Source: Bacteroidales bacterium
GTDB taxonomy: Bacteria; Bacteroidota; Bacteroidia; Bacteroidales; ML635J-15
Assembly (NCBI GenBank): GCA_031275085.1
Contig: JAISPG010000041.1
Location: 124,001 to 188,000, forward strand
Direction of reading: 5' to 3'
Length of the DNA stretch: 64,000 bases
Positions 14,309 through 23,911 of this stretch are shown here, piece by piece (positions within the stretch are counted from its first letter, which is position 1; every line of letters starts with the position of its first letter). Both the position numbers and the translations under genes were made by a program. A model generated the notes under the pieces. The model saw nothing but the letters and a program-made list of their open reading frames with translations. It was not told where the DNA came from and searched no databases.

Positions 14309-15427
14309 TTATTGTTTTATTATTTTACTATTGCCAACAACTTTATTTCCCGAGACAACTCTTACATTATAAATTCCTTTTGGCAAATGGTTTATATTGA
14401 TTTCTGACTTTCCGTTGATATCTTGATTTAAAACTTCTTTCCCAAGCATATCATAGAGTGTTATTGTACAATAATTTTCACAATCAATCACAAACTTGTC
14501 TATCATGGGATTTGGATAAATATTTATATTCGTAATATTTTGAACTATTTCTGATATACTTGCTTCTCCTATTTGTTTGTATGTTATTGTGTAAACATCT
14601 CCACCATAGAGCGACGGACCAATAGGGTCAAATATATTTTGTAAGGTTGCGGGCAACCCGTTTTCGTTGTAAGTGTAGTTATGAGTTTGTTGTTCGAAAA
14701 TGGCTTTTGTCATATTATTGTTTGACAAATTCATTATTTCACAAGGGAAGGCGGTACCCATCCAAGGAATTAACTGATAAGCAAATAAATAATCAAGTCC
14801 AAAATTAGGTTTTGGTTTATCATCGTATTCGTAATGTAATTCACGCATTTTAAATTCTCCTGGAATTGGCTCTCCCCAATCATTCATTTTTGGATAAATA
14901 TAAGTGTATTTCGTAATATTTCCATAGTTGTCATAAAAAATGGTATCGAATTCAAAAGGTGCAATATTGTCGTTGTATGTACTTACAACACGTCCACCTT
15001 CATAATGATAATTAGAATGTCCAATCATAGAACCATTCATCCAAGTTTCCTGTCTAACAAGTTCCCCCTGTGAATTGTATAATAAATGAATATCGTAACT
15101 AAACATAAAATGTGTCAAGTCTTGAATTTTGATTTTCGACACAAGCCCGTTTTCATACTCAAATTCATCTACATATTTCAATGGACGAACCTGTCCTTGT
15201 TCAAACATTTCGCCTGTAATAATTCTTTTTTGTAATTTATTATCTGTATCATAAACGTACTCAGCCGAAGCATAATTGGAAGAACTTTCGTATCGTGAAA
15301 TTTTGTCAACTAAAAAATTGTCTCTAATGTCTTGTGCTTGTGTCGTAGATAAACTACAAAATACAAAAACGAACACCAACAATAGTTTCGTAATTGTTAA
15401 GTTGTTTAATTTTTTGTTCGTTATCAT
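14309..15427 (-). CDS. T9SS-exported protein with RHS/YD-like repeats
   Basis: The 372-residue product has a signal peptide (cleavage near STTQAQ) and a C-terminal type IX secretion sorting domain (NIYPNPMIDKFVID ... GIYNVRVVSGNKVV). Between them, YVYDTDNKLQKRI, EYENGLVSKI, YNSQGELVRQ and YNENGLPATL repeat the Y-D/N-x-x-G-x-L pattern of RHS/YD-type beta-wheel repeats. It should be exported across the outer membrane and either released or anchored. It is a single-gene cassette with attC R2 downstream. I infer a surface role; no enzyme motif is visible. Confidence 0.75.
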   Translation of the reverse strand: MITNKKLNNLTITKLLLVFVFVFCSLSTTQAQDIRDNFLVDKISRYESSSNYASAEYVYDTDNKLQKRIITGEMFEQGQVRPLKYVDEFEYENGLVSKIKIQDLTHFMFSYDIHLLYNSQGELVRQETWMNGSMIGHSNYHYEGGRVVSTYNDNIAPFEFDTIFYDNYGNITKYTYIYPKMNDWGEPIPGEFKMRELHYEYDDKPKPNFGLDYLFAYQLIPWMGTAFPCEIMNLSNNNMTKAIFEQQTHNYTYNENGLPATLQNIFDPIGPSLYGGDVYTITYKQIGEASISEIVQNITNINIYPNPMIDKFVIDCENYCTITLYDMLGKEVLNQDINGKSEININHLPKGIYNVRVVSGNKVVGNSKIIKQ

Positions 15428-15501
15428 AATTTCTATATTTTAATGTTTAACTTTTATTTTATATCGTTCTGTCAATTACGACTGTGCTGTCCGCGGGTGG
15501 C

Positions 15502-15528
15502 GACTAACGTCTAGTGGCTGTGTTATCT
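15502..15528 (-). repeat. Short attC-like site R3
   Basis: GACTAAC (15502-15508) and GTTATCT (15522-15528) enclose only 13 nt. The upstream sequence CTGTCCGCGGGTGGCGACTAACG aligns with the left flank of R2 (CTGTCCGCGAGTGACGCACAACG), so this is probably a deletion derivative of a normal site. Confidence 0.5.
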
Positions 15529-15532
15529 GTCA

Positions 15533-15880
15533 TTATACGATATTTTCTCCTAAAAATATTTTCGGCATTGTTGTCAAGCAACGAGTCCAACGTTTATAAA
15601 ATTTTTCCAATCCGAGTTTTGAAACTCTTGCATGAACTTCTTCGCTCTCTAAAACCCAATATAAAATGTAGGTTACTTTTCCAATTTGTCGAGTAAGTTT
15701 TACGGGCAATTCTCCTTCTTTTACAGCGTTAAAATCTTTCTGACGGTGTGTTCTCTTTATGTATTTTACATCAAGAACTCCTTCTTGAGCGAGATAAAAA
15801 TCGGCAACTTCTTTCATTAAAGTTTCAATTTCTTCCTGCTTATCAATTTTTGCCTCGTATATACAAACTTCGTTGAACAT
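15533..15880 (-). CDS. Small protein, possible dimeric alpha/beta-barrel (cassette gene)
   Basis: A 115-residue protein without signal peptide or membrane helix. The opening strand-helix pattern (VCIYEAKIDKQEEIETLMKEVADFY...EGVLDVKYIKRTH) resembles dimeric alpha/beta-barrel proteins such as antibiotic-biosynthesis-monooxygenase-like folds, but no diagnostic residues are visible. Single-domain proteins of this size are typical cassette cargo. The gene lies between a shortened attC (R3) and a poorly conserved boundary near 15,905. The call is tentative. Confidence 0.55.
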   Translation of the reverse strand: MFNEVCIYEAKIDKQEEIETLMKEVADFYLAQEGVLDVKYIKRTHRQKDFNAVKEGELPVKLTRQIGKVTYILYWVLESEEVHARVSKLGLEKFYKRWTRCLTTMPKIFLGENIV

Positions 15881-15928
15881 TTTTGTCTTTGTAATTATTG
15901 TTTCTAACAGTCAAAGCTGAACATTGTC

Positions 15929-16258
15929 TCACTTTTTCTTCATTATTTTCTCAATTGAAAACCCAAGTAATCCACCTAAAATCGTCGTCATTATAATAAT
16001 CGGTATCAACGAAATGGGTTCTTGCCAACCAATCAGAATGGCACTTGGCAGTAAAACCAAGAAAGCAATCAATAAGCCTTTAATTATCGAATTTATATTT
16101 AAGTCGATTGTCGCAATTAGAAATCCGACTATAATCCACATTGTAAATGCCGACAAGTTCGCGTCCCAAGTTAGATTTTGTAGAATCATTGGAATTACAT
16201 CTATAATTCCTGCAACGATTCCTAACAATATTCCGATTTTAATCTTCTTTACTTTCAT
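15929..16258 (-). CDS. Small integral membrane protein (cassette gene)
   Basis: A 109-residue hydrophobic protein with about four predicted membrane segments: GILLGIVAGIIDVIPMIL near the N-terminus, AFTMWIIVGFLIATIDL, GLLIAFLVLLPSAILIG and IPIIIMTTILGGLLGFS. It has a basic tail (KIMKKK). I recognise no family. It lies left of attC R4. The gap to 15880 holds a weak palindrome (CTAAC...GTC near 15,905) that may be a decayed attC. No transport motif is visible. Confidence 0.6.
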   Translation of the reverse strand: MKVKKIKIGILLGIVAGIIDVIPMILQNLTWDANLSAFTMWIIVGFLIATIDLNINSIIKGLLIAFLVLLPSAILIGWQEPISLIPIIIMTTILGGLLGFSIEKIMKKK

Positions 16259-16291
16259 TTTGCTTCAGTTTTTGCACTCCGCCAACATTGC

Positions 16292-16418
16292 CACTAACGG
16301 TCGGCGGCTTGCTGTAGTGCGGGGTTTCACAAATGTTCGCGCGGGCGTGAACGCTTGAAAATCCGACAGGACTTTTTACGGGCATACACCCCGCATTACA
16401 GCAAACCGCTTGTTGTGC
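16292..16418 (-). repeat. attC-like site R4 (127 bp)
   Basis: It runs from CACTAAC (16292-16298) to GTTGTGC (16412-16418), with arms CGGCGGCTTGCTGTAGTGCG and CGCATTACAGCAAACCGC. It is the 3' site of the lipoprotein cassette 16443-18011. Its right end GTTGTGCGT matches the cassette's other end at 18,074 next to the attI-like sequence. Confidence 0.85.
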
Positions 16419-16442
16419 GTTCGGCATTTATTTCTGCGTTAC

Positions 16443-18011
16443 TTAATTCTTAGAAATTGTCAATAATATCTTGTTATAATTTGTTTTACTATTTATTCCA
16501 TTCATTAGATCGACCGTCAAACCATTTTGTGTTTTCCAAATTATTGAAGGATATTTGTCTTTTTCCTTTCTTATTTCTGTTGGCTCTCCTAATTTTTCGA
16601 TTAATTTCGTTTCCAAAAATTTTAATTTTGCAATAAAGGTTTCTCTTGTTAATTTATCCAAATCATATCTTGAGTAATCTGCTTTATCCCAATCATAAGA
16701 GATTCTGTTTACTAAATCATCTGCTCTTATAATATTGTATTCAATTGAATTTGAAATCAATGAATCTTCCTTTATCAAATAAGTATGTTTTGTATATGTG
16801 TTATTATTATTGTCAAATATAACATCTTCAAAAGTTCCCAACTCTTGTTCCATTTGACTAACGTCTTTCAAATGCAGATTGTCAAAATCGGACAGAATGA
16901 AATCTAAACGTTTTACGAAAATACTGTCTGCTGTTGTTGCGCCAAGCAATTTAGGACTTAATTCCGCTTTGTTTACAAAATAATGTGCGTAAATTTTATT
17001 GTCGATAATATCCACTAATCCGAATATTTGCTCATCTTTTGTTCGGAATTTCAACAATTCATTATTTTCATTCAAATTTCTGCAACGATACGAATAATGC
17101 CAATTATAAAAAAATAATTCTTTTTCTATTTTTTGCATGGGTATTATTGTGCTATTTTCAATTTTCACAATAGAATTTGCTGAGTCTGTTGCCTGAATAT
17201 GCAATAACTCATTTTGCATAACAAACGAACTGACAATATTAATTTCGTTTGGATAAACAAATGTTCTATCATCAAAATTCATTGTATCCAAGTCGGCATA
17301 TATTACATCAAAACCGATTGGTTCGCCATACCAAGAATAGAACTTTTGACTATTTTTAATATTTTCATATGTTACATCATTATCGACACATCGGTTAAGT
17401 TTTAATGGATTTTCAATTTTAACTATTTTGTATGCGTCTGTCAAAAAATAAGTTGTATCAATTTTATTTACCAATGGAGTTGTTGATTCAATCAGATATT
17501 CTACACCTGTCTTTTTGTCCTTAAACCAAGTTTTCCCACCCCATTCGCCAAAGTCCAAAGAATAAACGTAAAATTTTTCATCTTCAAATATCAAATCATC
17601 TGCTTTGTCAATTTCTTTCCATACAAAATTCTGTATATCTAAAAAATAGACTTGTTCTTTCATATACGGTTTCAAAATAATGCTATCGTTTTTTACAAAG
17701 AAATCCAAATATCCTGCTCCAAAATCTTTAGGAAAACTTACTGTTTTTTCTATTTCTCCATTTGACAAAATGTACAGTAATCGTTTTCCATGAAACTCGT
17801 ATTTTGATTTATTTTGCTGAAAAAGAACATAGTATTTATCTTGATATTTTAATGCATGTGTCATTACTCCTTTTATATTTACAAAAATAGTGTCTTGACA
17901 AAAAGAAAAACCACTATCATAAGTTATACAATTTTCGTTTTTGGCTTCTTTATTGACACAAGCCAAAAATAGAAATGGTATCAAGAAAATTATTACTCTT
18001 AGATTTTTCAT
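16443..18011 (-). CDS. Lipoprotein of unknown function (cassette gene)
   Basis: The 522-residue product has a signal peptide and lipobox (FLFLACVNK, Cys18). The body alternates short strands with charged loops, such as YILSNGEIEKTVSF, FFVKNDSIIL and VYPNEINIV, resembling a beta-propeller or 6-bladed NHL-like fold; no signature allows naming. It is the first gene after the attI-like sequence at 18,072 and has attC R4 downstream, so it would be the newest cassette of the left sub-array. At 1.6 kb it is large for a cassette gene but otherwise intact. Confidence 0.7.
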   Translation of the reverse strand: MKNLRVIIFLIPFLFLACVNKEAKNENCITYDSGFSFCQDTIFVNIKGVMTHALKYQDKYYVLFQQNKSKYEFHGKRLLYILSNGEIEKTVSFPKDFGAGYLDFFVKNDSIILKPYMKEQVYFLDIQNFVWKEIDKADDLIFEDEKFYVYSLDFGEWGGKTWFKDKKTGVEYLIESTTPLVNKIDTTYFLTDAYKIVKIENPLKLNRCVDNDVTYENIKNSQKFYSWYGEPIGFDVIYADLDTMNFDDRTFVYPNEINIVSSFVMQNELLHIQATDSANSIVKIENSTIIPMQKIEKELFFYNWHYSYRCRNLNENNELLKFRTKDEQIFGLVDIIDNKIYAHYFVNKAELSPKLLGATTADSIFVKRLDFILSDFDNLHLKDVSQMEQELGTFEDVIFDNNNNTYTKHTYLIKEDSLISNSIEYNIIRADDLVNRISYDWDKADYSRYDLDKLTRETFIAKLKFLETKLIEKLGEPTEIRKEKDKYPSIIWKTQNGLTVDLMNGINSKTNYNKILLTISKN

Positions 18012-18071
18012 TTACTTGTGTTTTTTCTATTACTTATTCTGCACTTCTACGTCTTCGCCCCGCTGACGCAC

Positions 18072-18095
18072 AACTCTTAAATATACGCAATATAA
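18072..18095 (-). other. attI-like sequence, copy A
   Basis: These 24 bases match 40015-40038 at 22 positions. On the minus strand the conserved block TTATATTGCG is followed by GAGTT, and the cassette begins at the GTT. There is no recombinase gene beside this copy: the right flank is an AT-rich stretch and then a MITE. It looks like a duplicated or orphaned array start. Confidence 0.65.
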
Positions 18096-18151
18096 TAAAA
18101 TTTTAAATATAAACAAAAAACCTTATATAACTTTCTGTAAACCTACACTAT

Positions 18152-18264
18152 ATGAGGCTGTCCCAAAAGTATTTTTGTCATTGTTTTATTCGTATCCCTA
18201 TACAGTATCAATTTCAAATATTCGATTCTAAGGGATTAATGACCTACTTTTGGGACAGCCTCAT
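18152..18264. mobile_element. 113-bp MITE with 20-bp perfect terminal repeats
   Basis: The ends are ATGAGGCTGTCCCAAAAGTA (18152-18171) and its exact reverse complement (18245-18264). There is no ORF. GAGGCTGTCCCAAAAG-type ends are common in several IS families. They do not match the subterminal repeats of the IS at 37.3 kb, so the autonomous partner is not in this window. Confidence 0.8.
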
Positions 18265-18406
18265 GATTTGAGTACTTTCTTATTTTTTTCTATAATCAAT
18301 ACTATTTGTCAGGCACTTTCATCTGAATGAGAAACTACCCAACTTTCACAAAACTGCAAAATTATGTACTACACTTCACAATTTAGCTATTTTCTATGGC
18401 TTAATG

Positions 18407-20158
18407 TTATTGTTTCACAATTTTTGCCGAAACAGTTCCTGTTTTTACCACATACATTCCATCCGGCAAATGTGATATATCTACTTCAGCCTGTGGACGG
18501 GTAACTACTTTTTGCAATACCAGTTTGCCTGAAAAATCATAAATCTGGATTTGTTCGGACAGTTCTGACGCTCCGTTCGGAATAACAATATATAATTGTC
18601 CACTAACCGGATTAGGATATAGTTTCAGTGTTGCATCGTTTTCAATGTCAGCGATATCAGTAGTACCTGTATTTATTGTTACCATTGCCGTATTGCTGGT
18701 GGTTGTTGCAGTTGTTGTATTTGTTGCACTATTGTTAGTATTGGTTACAACAACGTAGTAATACATTGTTCCTATGGTTGTAGTTGGCGGTATGTAAGTG
18801 TCGCTATCTGTGCCTACGGCTATGCCGCCGGTGGTACTGTTAGACGTATTGCTATACCATTGGTATGAGAGTTCTCCGCCATCGGTTATAGTTGCTGTTA
18901 CAGAAAGCGCAGTCGCTGTTGCATTTTGACTGTAAGTTGCACTTTGCGGTTGTGCGGTAATTACAGGTGTCTGAGCATCTACAACAGGCTCCCCTTCTTC
19001 AACTGTAAGCACAATTATTGCTCTTGCGGGATAACTTGAATATGAAATTATCTCGGAGTTAGTCATGGTTACTGTATAAGTGCCGACATCGTTAAATATG
19101 AGTTTTCCTTGATTCACAGTATAATCGGTTTCAGGCGCAGGACTATCATCTTTAATTATAGTATAGCTTGTATATATGCTATTAAAAACACTTTGGTCAA
19201 AAAACAGCGCTTGTTGTGTGCTTACTGTTTGTGGCTCTAAATTTTGTGTACCTAACCATTTACTGTCCCGATCACTTACTTTTGAATGAACTTCGAATAA
19301 ATTGGACAGCTGAAGTTTATTTTTATAGCAGTGTAAAGTCCATAAAAATGGAGTAGCACTTAGATCCAAATTTGTCAATAAATTATTATCACATCTTAAT
19401 TGTGACAAACTATGACATGCACTTAGATCCAAATTTGTTAATTTATTATTGCTACATGTTAAATCACTTAAATTAGACCAGCCGGTAAATGTTGTAAACA
19501 GATTATTGGAACAATCTAAAGATGGTATATGCGAACAATTGGTTATCGTTGTCATTTTATTATCACGACAACTTAAAAAGACTAAATTTGGACAACCGCT
19601 CAAATCTAAACTTGTTAATTGATTATTGTAACAATCCAATGATTCTAAAGCTGAACAACCGGTCAATGTTAAACTTGTTAATTTATTATCGTCACAACTA
19701 AGATTTCCTAAAGACGAAAGATTTGTTAACGTTAAACTTGTTAATAGGTTATGACTACAATCTATATACTCTAAAGCCGAACAGTCGGTAAACGTTAAAC
19801 TGCTTACCCGGTTATTGCTTTCTGTGCTGCTTGAATTACAATCATCGCTACATATAAAACTGGTAAACCTGCAACCGCTACCGGCTGTAACAACAACATT
19901 ACGATTACTTGTACCGGTATAAGCATGACTAAAATACTGACTGTTTCCTGTGCCTGTTTTTGTTTCTGCAGCACTTCCATCACCCCAGTTTATAGTGTAA
20001 GTTTTACCACTTGTAGCTTTAACAGTTAAACATTTATATCCCGAACTCTGATTTTGTGACCATGTCAACCTTATAACATCTGCCGCTGTTAATTTAGCAC
20101 CAAAAGTTAATACTGCGATTAGTATTATTCCCGTTTTAAGAAAATTCCTTATACTCAT
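18407..20158 (-). CDS. T9SS-exported leucine-rich-repeat protein
   Basis: The 583-residue product has a signal peptide (ending FGAKLTAA), a WGDG-containing strand-rich domain (residues ~35-110), then about nine cysteine-containing leucine-rich repeats (residues ~115-285; LTSLTLTGCSALESLDCYNN type, as in BspA-like proteins). Ig-like segments follow, with YSQNATATALSVTATITDGG ... YQWYSNTS. A type IX sorting domain ends the chain (LYPNPVSGQLYIV ... DGMYVVKTG). It should be a surface or released adhesion-type protein. No attC separates it from its neighbours, so cassette membership is uncertain. Confidence 0.8.
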   Translation of the reverse strand: MSIRNFLKTGIILIAVLTFGAKLTAADVIRLTWSQNQSSGYKCLTVKATSGKTYTINWGDGSAAETKTGTGNSQYFSHAYTGTSNRNVVVTAGSGCRFTSFICSDDCNSSSTESNNRVSSLTFTDCSALEYIDCSHNLLTSLTLTNLSSLGNLSCDDNKLTSLTLTGCSALESLDCYNNQLTSLDLSGCPNLVFLSCRDNKMTTITNCSHIPSLDCSNNLFTTFTGWSNLSDLTCSNNKLTNLDLSACHSLSQLRCDNNLLTNLDLSATPFLWTLHCYKNKLQLSNLFEVHSKVSDRDSKWLGTQNLEPQTVSTQQALFFDQSVFNSIYTSYTIIKDDSPAPETDYTVNQGKLIFNDVGTYTVTMTNSEIISYSSYPARAIIVLTVEEGEPVVDAQTPVITAQPQSATYSQNATATALSVTATITDGGELSYQWYSNTSNSTTGGIAVGTDSDTYIPPTTTIGTMYYYVVVTNTNNSATNTTTATTTSNTAMVTINTGTTDIADIENDATLKLYPNPVSGQLYIVIPNGASELSEQIQIYDFSGKLVLQKVVTRPQAEVDISHLPDGMYVVKTGTVSAKIVKQ

Positions 20159-20224
20159 TTGACTATTTTTTTAATTGTTTTAGATTCCCTTTATTTATGT
20201 TTTTTCTATATATATGTTGTTATT

Positions 20225-20926
20225 TTATTGCAATTCCATCTCATTTTCACTATTTATTTCTGGTTCTCTATCGTTAATTTGAATTAATAGAGGTTCTATT
20301 TTAGAGTAATCTTTTATTATTTTTACGGTAATCAACGCTAATGGGATTCCTAATATTTCTAAAACTATTTGTGCAACTGTGGTCGTTATTAAATTATCTA
20401 AAGTATCAGCACTATTATGAGCAAATCTAAAGACAAATTGTCCGACAAATGCTGAGACTATCCAAAGTGTCCACCACCATCCTAAGTAATTTGTAGAATA
20501 ATTTACTTTCTCAGAAAGACCTTTTGCTGTAAGAAACCCTTTTGTTTCAACATAGATTTCCTTCATTATTTTATATGGACGATATAGATTTATAATTGGA
20601 ACAAACCAAGACCCCGCAGCCCAACCGTCTGAATAAGCGAGGTGATTAACTTTTTGGTGTAAGTTGAAATATGCCCTCCTAAACCACATGATGAACGTAA
20701 TACCTGAAATCAGGTAAGCAATCATATAAACAATACCACAAATCTGTTCTCTTACATCGTTTAATTCTGCAGCGGCGTCAGACACGAATTCACCATTAGC
20801 TATAGTCTGAAGTAAATTATATTGCATATAACTTGAAATAATATTTACAATCTCTAATGCCATAACAACCCAAATCATAATGATTGCATTTTTAGCTCTA
20901 TGTTCGTTTGGTCTTAAACTTTCCAT
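20225..20926 (-). CDS. DUF4328 membrane protein
   Basis: The 233-residue protein has four to five membrane helices (NAIIMIWVVMALEIVNIIS; ICGIVYMIAYLISGITFIMW; WWWTLWIVSAFVGQFVF; IVLEILGIPLALITVKII). The segment RRAYFNLHQ...YSDGWAAGSWFVPIINLYRPYKIMKEIY is the DUF4328 signature: Arg/Tyr near helix 2, then WFVPI-N-RP. Members are of unknown function and often lie in variable regions. It stands alone between a T9SS gene and an Ig-like lipoprotein. Confidence 0.8.
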   Translation of the reverse strand: MESLRPNEHRAKNAIIMIWVVMALEIVNIISSYMQYNLLQTIANGEFVSDAAAELNDVREQICGIVYMIAYLISGITFIMWFRRAYFNLHQKVNHLAYSDGWAAGSWFVPIINLYRPYKIMKEIYVETKGFLTAKGLSEKVNYSTNYLGWWWTLWIVSAFVGQFVFRFAHNSADTLDNLITTTVAQIVLEILGIPLALITVKIIKDYSKIEPLLIQINDREPEINSENEMELQ

Positions 20927-21149
20927 TTGATACTATATTTATGGTAAATAATGGATTAAATTAATTTTCTACTTATAAAATTTTGAATCGGTTAAAATTA
21001 TTCTTTTAACCGATTCAAAATTAGAAGATTTTTTTATGATTGTGATGATTTTCATCAAAATTTTACCGAAAGGTAAACGAATATAAATACACCCACTCTA
21101 TTATCATTGATGATACACAGCGACCGGTATTTTATCGTTCTTTTGTTTA

Positions 21150-21734
21150 CTAATTATCATACACCCTACATTTTGCTGTATAATTGTTATCTATTGAGCT
21201 AACAGTAATGGTTGTATAATCATGAGGGTTACCTATTTTTTGGTGTTTTGTTATTATACCGTCTTGTGTAACCGAAACTCTAGATGGATAGTCACTAGAC
21301 CAGTATACTTCTTTATTACTGGCATTTTCGGGTAAGACAGTAGCAATAAGTTGTTCTTTTTCTCCAACTTCTAGATAAATACTTGTTTTATTTAAGGTAA
21401 TACCGCTTACATATACTTGTTCTACTATTACCTCGCACATTTCAGAAAGGCTACCGTCTGCCGTAGTAGCCACAACAGTTGTTTTGCCTTTTGATAATGC
21501 AGTTACCAATCCGTTGGGCATTACTGTCGCAACCAATGGGTTACTACTTGTCCATGTTACGGTCTTATTTGTAGCTTTTCCTGGTTGAACAGTAGCAATT
21601 AACGTTTCTGTTTCTCCTATTTTAAGAGTTAAAGAAGATTTATTAAGACTAATACCTGTAACATCTTTTTCACAAGAAACTGTAACAATTATTAATAGTG
21701 CTGCAATTGATAATAAATAAAATAATTTTTTCAT
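21150..21734 (-). CDS. Lipoprotein with two BIG2 (bacterial Ig-like) domains
   Basis: I place the start at the ATG at 21734 (MKKLFYLLSIAALLIIVTVSC), which gives a proper signal peptide and lipobox. Ten extra upstream codons have no support. Two BIG2 repeats follow: VTGISLNKSSLTLKIGE ... WTSSNPLVATVMPNGLVTA and VSGITLNKTSIYLEVGE ... WSSDYPSRVSVTQDGIIT. Such domains act as spacers or adhesive modules on the cell surface. The product is about 194 residues and looks complete. Confidence 0.85.
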   Translation of the reverse strand: MKKLFYLLSIAALLIIVTVSCEKDVTGISLNKSSLTLKIGETETLIATVQPGKATNKTVTWTSSNPLVATVMPNGLVTALSKGKTTVVATTADGSLSEMCEVIVEQVYVSGITLNKTSIYLEVGEKEQLIATVLPENASNKEVYWSSDYPSRVSVTQDGIITKHQKIGNPHDYTTITVSSIDNNYTAKCRVYDN

Positions 21735-21989
21735 TTCAAAAACCCTTATCCGTGTCGGGTACAACTTTTAAAATATTTAACATCAAAATCAATTTATCAA
21801 ACCACAACTGAACCTTGTCTGCGCCCAAGCCAATAGTATTTGTTGTAAAGTTTTATCAAAAATACAAAAATAATTTGAAAATTTCATCAAAAATTTATAT
21901 TTTCATATATACAAGATAGGAAAATTTACTTTTAAGTTATTCTACATGGAATTGTCTCAATCAATGTAAAAGGAAATGCAACTATAAAG

Positions 21990-22556
21990 TCAGGCATTTA
22001 GCTTTTCTTTATTAAATCTTTCGTTTATTATTCTTTCCAGATCTTCAAATTTGTATTTCAATGTGCTTGATGTTATTGACAAAGGAGTGCTATACATTTT
22101 ATTGTTTCCTTCCATAAGTTTTTTCTTAAATCCTTTTGCTTTATCTAAGTATTGCTCCGGGTTAATAGTGTATATTAACAAAAATTTAGTCGATGCAACT
22201 TTTTCTGTTTTTATTTCAATTATATCACTCCATTTAATAAGCCCTACGCTTGAAGCATTAGTATTATCAATTATTCCATACTCGTCAATAATCAAACCTA
22301 CTTTTCTGTCAAACACCTTTCTTGTCCCATAAATACCTGTTGCTCCAAAAAATAATATTCCTGTAATACCTACTCCCTTTACAAATACCGGAGAAAATCT
22401 TGTTTGTTGTTCTGCAATTATAGTAAAAAGACATAGCCCTAATACAACAAACAGAAAAGAACCTACAATTCCCAGAATTAACTTTTTCTTACTTAAAGGA
22501 ATTTCAACTTTATCCATATTCACTTTGTCATTAAATTCACTTTTTTTGTTCACCAA
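21990..22556 (-). CDS. STM3941-like membrane protein
   Basis: The 188-residue protein begins with a basic stretch (IPLSKKKLILGIVGSFLFVVLG), has two adjacent membrane helices (residues ~26-46 and ~60-80), and then a cytosolic domain with GLIIDEYGIIDNTNASSVGLIKWSDI, a pattern of the STM3941 family (bacterial PH-like domain after two helices). Function is unknown. It may start at the internal Met 14. The short gap to 22581 holds a small inverted repeat (AATGCC/GGCATT) that could be a decayed attC. Confidence 0.65.
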   Translation of the reverse strand: MVNKKSEFNDKVNMDKVEIPLSKKKLILGIVGSFLFVVLGLCLFTIIAEQQTRFSPVFVKGVGITGILFFGATGIYGTRKVFDRKVGLIIDEYGIIDNTNASSVGLIKWSDIIEIKTEKVASTKFLLIYTINPEQYLDKAKGFKKKLMEGNNKMYSTPLSITSSTLKYKFEDLERIINERFNKEKLNA

Positions 22557-22580
22557 TGCCTGAAATCCGGCAGCTTGGCA

Positions 22581-23702
22581 TTATATTTCTTTTGCACTTT
22601 CAAAAAGTTTTTGCAATCCTTCTGAATATTTATCTGTTGTAATCCAATCCTGAAAATTCAAATCATGATTATGCTTGTCAAATACAAAAGTTTTTAAATT
22701 TGATTTATTACAGGTTTTGAACCTCACTTCAAGGTCATAAACATCTTCAACGGGAACATTTGCATCTTCTTTTCCATGAAATATGTATATGGGTATGTCA
22801 ACTCTCAAAAGCCTTGTTTTATTTGGTTCAAGAGCAAAATGTTCTCTAAACCATTCAACAGTAACCCGTGTATAATTAATCCAAATCCACAATCCATTAT
22901 TTTCAGCAATTTTAGTCATTAAAAGTCCTTGAAAATCTCCCCGCATTGCCATTATATCCTTTATATCTATAAAATTGTCCTGTACAACATTAATCGAATC
23001 AAAAGGTTTATTTTGAAATAAGTATCCTCTGTATGCTGCAACTGTAGGGTCTTCAGATTCATACTCTTCCCTGTCTACAGCCTTATCCTCATTTTTGTCA
23101 AATATAGAATTAATCATAATCATAGATCCTTCTCCAGTATTTTGCCATTTAATAATATCATACATATTATCATGTGCATAACCGTGCAGAAACAAAGCGT
23201 CTACTTCTACTTTTTTTCTTTCCGCTACCATAGAAGCAATGATCGTTCCTTCACTTATCCCGTAAAGAATGATTTTACAATTTTTGAATCGTTTGTCTTT
23301 TCTCAGATAAGTGATCATAGTTTCTACATCTGCAGCTTCATTATAAGGCAAATATTTAGAATACTTTTTGCTGTCAATTTTTTCAAATAAAGGTGGTGTT
23401 TCTCCAATATCGACTCCACGGCGGTTATAAGTAAAAAAACCAACGCCTTTTTCACAAAATCCGTCAGCTAAAACATCACAATAATTAAATCCTTCTCTTT
23501 TTGTCAGATAAGTCTGAGGCCCTGTTCCCTGAATTGTAACAACAATAGTATTTACTTGACCTTCCTCGGGAAGGCATAACCGGGTTGTTGTTTTTTCTCC
23601 GTCTGATAATGTAATTGTTTTTATCTCGGAGGTAAAAGCCTGTACTTGTATTGAAATAAAAGATAAAATCACCACAAATGTACACTTAAATAATTTTTTC
23701 AT
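22581..23702 (-). CDS. Secreted alpha/beta hydrolase
   Basis: The 373-residue enzyme has a signal peptide (ending IQVQA) and an alpha/beta-hydrolase fold: an oxyanion-type segment IQGTGPQTY, nucleophile elbow GISEGT (Ser), Asp in HGKEDANVPVED and His in FDKHNHDLNF. This arrangement is that of serine aminopeptidase / prolyl-oligopeptidase-like esterases. The substrate cannot be told. A charged insertion (DKNEDKAVDREEYE) follows strand 6. It is immediately left of attC R5, so it is the last clear gene of the block between the attI-like sequence and R5. Confidence 0.8.
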   Translation of the reverse strand: MKKLFKCTFVVILSFISIQVQAFTSEIKTITLSDGEKTTTRLCLPEEGQVNTIVVTIQGTGPQTYLTKREGFNYCDVLADGFCEKGVGFFTYNRRGVDIGETPPLFEKIDSKKYSKYLPYNEAADVETMITYLRKDKRFKNCKIILYGISEGTIIASMVAERKKVEVDALFLHGYAHDNMYDIIKWQNTGEGSMIMINSIFDKNEDKAVDREEYESEDPTVAAYRGYLFQNKPFDSINVVQDNFIDIKDIMAMRGDFQGLLMTKIAENNGLWIWINYTRVTVEWFREHFALEPNKTRLLRVDIPIYIFHGKEDANVPVEDVYDLEVRFKTCNKSNLKTFVFDKHNHDLNFQDWITTDKYSEGLQKLFESAKEI

Positions 23703-23750
23703 GTTTTTCTGTTTTTATATTTCTATTTTTTAACTGAACTTATGCCTAAT

Positions 23751-23866
23751 ATCCAACAGCCTGGCGTAATGCCGGGAAACATGAATATTCCTGTAGAAAC
23801 CTTTCAATTCACTAGAAAGCTTCAGTAGTAAAATACTTCGGCATTACGCTAAACTGTTTGTTAGAC
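23751..23866 (-). repeat. attC-like site R5 (116 bp), best consensus match
   Basis: ATCCAAC (23751-23757, fits RYYYAAC) and GTTAGAC (23860-23866, fits GTTRRRY) bound arms CTGGCGTAATGCCG and CGGCATTACGCTAAACTG. The centre is unrelated to R1-R4. It is the 3' site of the outer-membrane-protein/TetR cassette. Confidence 0.85.
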
Positions 23867-23911
23867 ACAGTTATTTTCTATTACTCCCGTACAAAAATAA
23901 TCAAATTATTG

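Noticed and set aside
15899-15930. Additional attC between the small genes at 15.9 kb
   Set aside because: CTAAC and GTC remnants are present but the arms do not pair and cassette ends do not match; too weak to list.
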